Shown here: one piece after another, positions 62,001-64,000 of the stretch | Position numbering within the stretch: position 1 is the stretch's first letter | How the letters are laid out: each line of letters opens with the position of its first letter | Assembly (NCBI RefSeq): GCF_900964775.1 | Contig: NC_041827.1 | Coordinates: forward strand, 9,430,001-9,494,000 | DNA from: Scleropages formosus | Taxonomy: Eukaryota > Chordata > Actinopteri > Osteoglossiformes > Osteoglossidae | Reading direction: 5' to 3' | Length of the DNA stretch: 64,000 nt | Made by a program: the position numbers and the translations under genes | Notes under the pieces: model-generated | What the model was told of the DNA's origin: nothing | What the model saw: only the letters and a program-made list of their open reading frames with translations | Databases searched by the model: none

Positions 62001-62695
62001 TCCCATTGTTCCTGTGTTCCTGTTCAAAGATTATTACATTTTTTTTGGCCATACCTCTTTGGACAGACAGGGGAGAGCAATCTGTTACCTGCTGACTGAA
62101 ATTTAGACTGAAAATCTCAACCTGGCATTGCTTTACTACAGCTGGAATTGTTTTGAGTTCCTCTTCCTTACCACTTCTTTCTTTTCATTTTCATTGATTT
62201 TAATCTGTTTATGGCTTCAGACCGTCTCATGGGAATGAACTCCTGCAGCAATTGGCCAGCATTCACTCTTGATTCTGTTGGAGAGAAGTTGTCAACTTTT
62301 TGTTCTGCACAGGACACCAAATAAATACCCTGTTGTAACATCTGACAGTGTAATGGGCAAGCTATTGCTCTACAGTGAACACAATGCAATTTAGGCAAAC
62401 TGAGGAAATGAGCTGTTTTCCTGTCATTTGTTGATCAGCTGATCACATCTCAGCCTCAGCTACCTGTCATAATGTGACCTGAAGGTGGTAGTTTAGCCTC
62501 GACACTGAGCACTGTCAACTACAAGTATAGCTAGATACGATGACTGCATCAGCAGTGGATGTTGTGCAATTTGAGACTGAGTTGGAATCAAACTTTCTTT
62601 ACTTCGGCATCTGTGAAGTGAAATGAAATGTGTTGCAATGGTTTCCCGTGAAGAGAAAAGCAAGAAAAACTGTAGAAACTCCACTGTGCTATTTA
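59021..62695. other. Intergenic sequence with no supported gene
   Basis: Open frames in this 3.7 kb are short and none resembles a protein I know. The stretch 60960-61080 is somewhat GC-rich (GGCGCGCGCCCC) but lacks a coding or promoter pattern I can defend. Confidence 0.4.
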
Positions 62696-62708
62696 GGGTC
62701 AATAATCA

Positions 62709-62923
62709 CACACACACGTTTTCTGAACCGCTTGTCCCACATGGGGTCGCGGGGAACCGGAGCCTACCCGGCAACACAGGGTGTAAGGCCGGAGGGGGAG
62801 GGGACACACCCAGGAGGGGATGCCAGTCTGCCGCAAGGTACCCCAAACGGGACTCGAACCCCAGACCCACTAGAGAGCAGGACCTGGTCCAACCCACTGC
62901 GCCACTGCACCACCATGCCCCCT
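62709..62923 (-). mobile_element. TG-tailed SINE with exact 13-bp target duplication
   Basis: The reversed tail CACACACACG and CTGAACCGCTTGTCCCACAT, body GGAGCCTACCCGGCAACACA, reversed B box GGACTCGAACC and head CCACTGCGCCACTGC form a nearly intact copy. The flanks GGGTCAATAATCA at 62696-62708 and 62924-62936 are identical, so it is young. Confidence 0.92.
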
Positions 62924-62949
62924 GGGTCAATAATCATTTCACCTAATTT

Positions 62950-63262
62950 ATTCAGTTCAGGGTTGTAGTAGTCTGGAGCCTGTCCCAGCAAGCATAGGGC
63001 AAAGGCACGGTACACTTTGGGCCGGACTAAAGTCCATCACAGGGCAATCCCATACACACTCAGTCGCTCACACATACAGAGGGTAATTTAGAGCCACAAA
63101 TTCACCTGAAACTCATATTTTTGAACTCTGGCAGGAAAGCTGTGTGAACATAGGGAGAACATGCAAATTCCACACAGACAGAGCTGGGTAAGAACTCTTT
63201 TCTGAACCCAAAGCCCAGAATTTGTGGGCTATGAGTGGTATCTTTTGTGCCAATGTGCCACA
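62950..63262 (-). mobile_element. Diverged long SINE family copy, reversed
   Basis: GGAGCCTGTCCCAGCAAGCA, AGTCCATCACAGGGCAATCC, AGGGTAATTTAGAGCCACAA and GGAGAACATGCAAATTCCAC follow the family order. The head (AATGTGCCACATAAT) is eroded. It is followed by an AAT microsatellite at 63264-63284. Confidence 0.65.
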
Positions 63263-63284
63263 TAATTATAATAATAATAATAAT

Positions 63285-64000
63285 ACCACCAACCTCAGTC
63301 ACTGACTGAGAACAATAGGGGGGTTGGGTCTGGGACGCCAGATCTCGCCGTTGAGCCTTCTGGAGGTGTCGTGGGCTCAACTGAATGAAACATCAACAAA
63401 GGAAGGTGCCCACTTGACAACCTCAGTGAAGTGCTTGTGATGGCTCCCGGTGAGGAGGGTAGTACCTGTCCATGATGTGGGCTGATTTGTAGGTGGAGAG
63501 AGATATTCTGAGGAGAGATGGAGTACTGGTGGCATGGTGGGTTTGTGTCCAACCCCCTTAATTTTAGCCCAAGGGTTTGAACATCTTTCCCTCTGTATTA
63601 TTGTTTGTAATTCACATCTCTTCCTGACATGCATCAATTCACCCACGAGTTGCAAGGCCGATAAGGGTATTCCAACATGAGATGTTTGTAGAAGGAGAAT
63701 GTAGTGTTTGTTTCCTCTTCATTCCTGCTGCTTGTGTAATGATACCCCCTGTGGGAGGGGTAGTATGGCGATGCTTTCCTTTGCTGACACAACTGTGTGT
63801 GTGTGATTTATGCAGCGCATGAGTTCCAAGTGGTTTTTTTCTGAAGATGAGGTCATGCTGCCCTCAGTTCCTTGTTTCCTGCTACATGGTATCACTGTGT
63901 GTCAGCCCTATAGTACAGTCCTTTTCAAAATAATGAAAAATAATATATTTTGCCGAAGCGTGTTTTTTTTACTGTATTTATTTTTTATTTGAGATGGCGC
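63285..64000. other. Right end of the window, no gene supported
   Basis: The block at about 63300-63680 has a less AT-rich, repeat-like texture (GGTTGGGTCTGGGACGCCAG, GACATGCATCAATTCACCC) and long open frames on the minus strand, but I cannot name a family. The last 300 bases are AT-rich with T-runs. Confidence 0.35.

Noticed and set aside
62623-62968. Overlapping open frames of 107-112 codons
   Set aside because: They are translations of the reversed TG-tailed SINE and its flanks.
63285-63700. Possible retroelement coding fragment on the minus strand
   Set aside because: The texture is repeat-like, but no reverse transcriptase, endonuclease or gag motif could be recognised, so no family is claimed.

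Overview
The window is vertebrate nuclear DNA, almost certainly a ray-finned fish. It has spliced genes with GT-AG introns, orthologues of human 12q13 genes, many tRNA-derived SINEs and CpG-rich promoters. One SINE family (head with A/B boxes, body with CTCTCTGGYGGGTCTGGGG, tail ending in TG repeats) is one I associate with bony-tongue fishes such as arowana. That species guess is weak.

Six protein genes can be fully modelled, with every exon in frame: coq10a (+, 656-3524, 243 aa), cs (-, 17399-10016, 468 aa), cnpy2 (-, 21383-20214, 184 aa), bin2 (+, 27407-36270, 582 aa), dazap2 (-, 43850-41586, 169 aa) and tfcp2 (+, 46660-54230, 496 aa). coq10a and cs converge, cs and cnpy2 are in tandem, bin2 and dazap2 converge, and dazap2 and tfcp2 diverge. 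The first three reproduce the human COQ10A-CS-CNPY2 block and the last three the human BIN2-DAZAP2-TFCP2 block, with the same relative orientations. The two blocks lie several Mb apart in human and meet here in the repeat-rich gap at about 21.9-26.2 kb.

The genes do not form one pathway. coq10a (coenzyme Q chaperone) and cs (citrate synthase) both act in mitochondria. cnpy2 is an ER saposin-like protein with a C-terminal HDEL. bin2 is a BAR-domain membrane-bending protein, dazap2 a proline-rich PPxY adaptor, and tfcp2 a Grainyhead/CP2 transcription factor.

The spaces between and within genes hold several SINE families (some nested, several with exact target duplications), a pogo/Tigger-like DNA transposon in tfcp2 intron 1, a Tc1/mariner-like MITE, a solo LTR, LINE-type 3' tails and simple repeats. 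The last 8 kb (about 56-64 kb) shows no gene that I can support.

The points most worth a second look are a GC-AG intron in cs, a decayed but still encoded SH3 remnant at the end of bin2, a SINE whose target duplication doubled the bin2 poly(A) signal, a run of five CCAAT boxes upstream of cs, and the transposon with a nested insertion in tfcp2. I found no convincing undescribed system. This is a compact, well-conserved gene cluster with lively mobile-element history.
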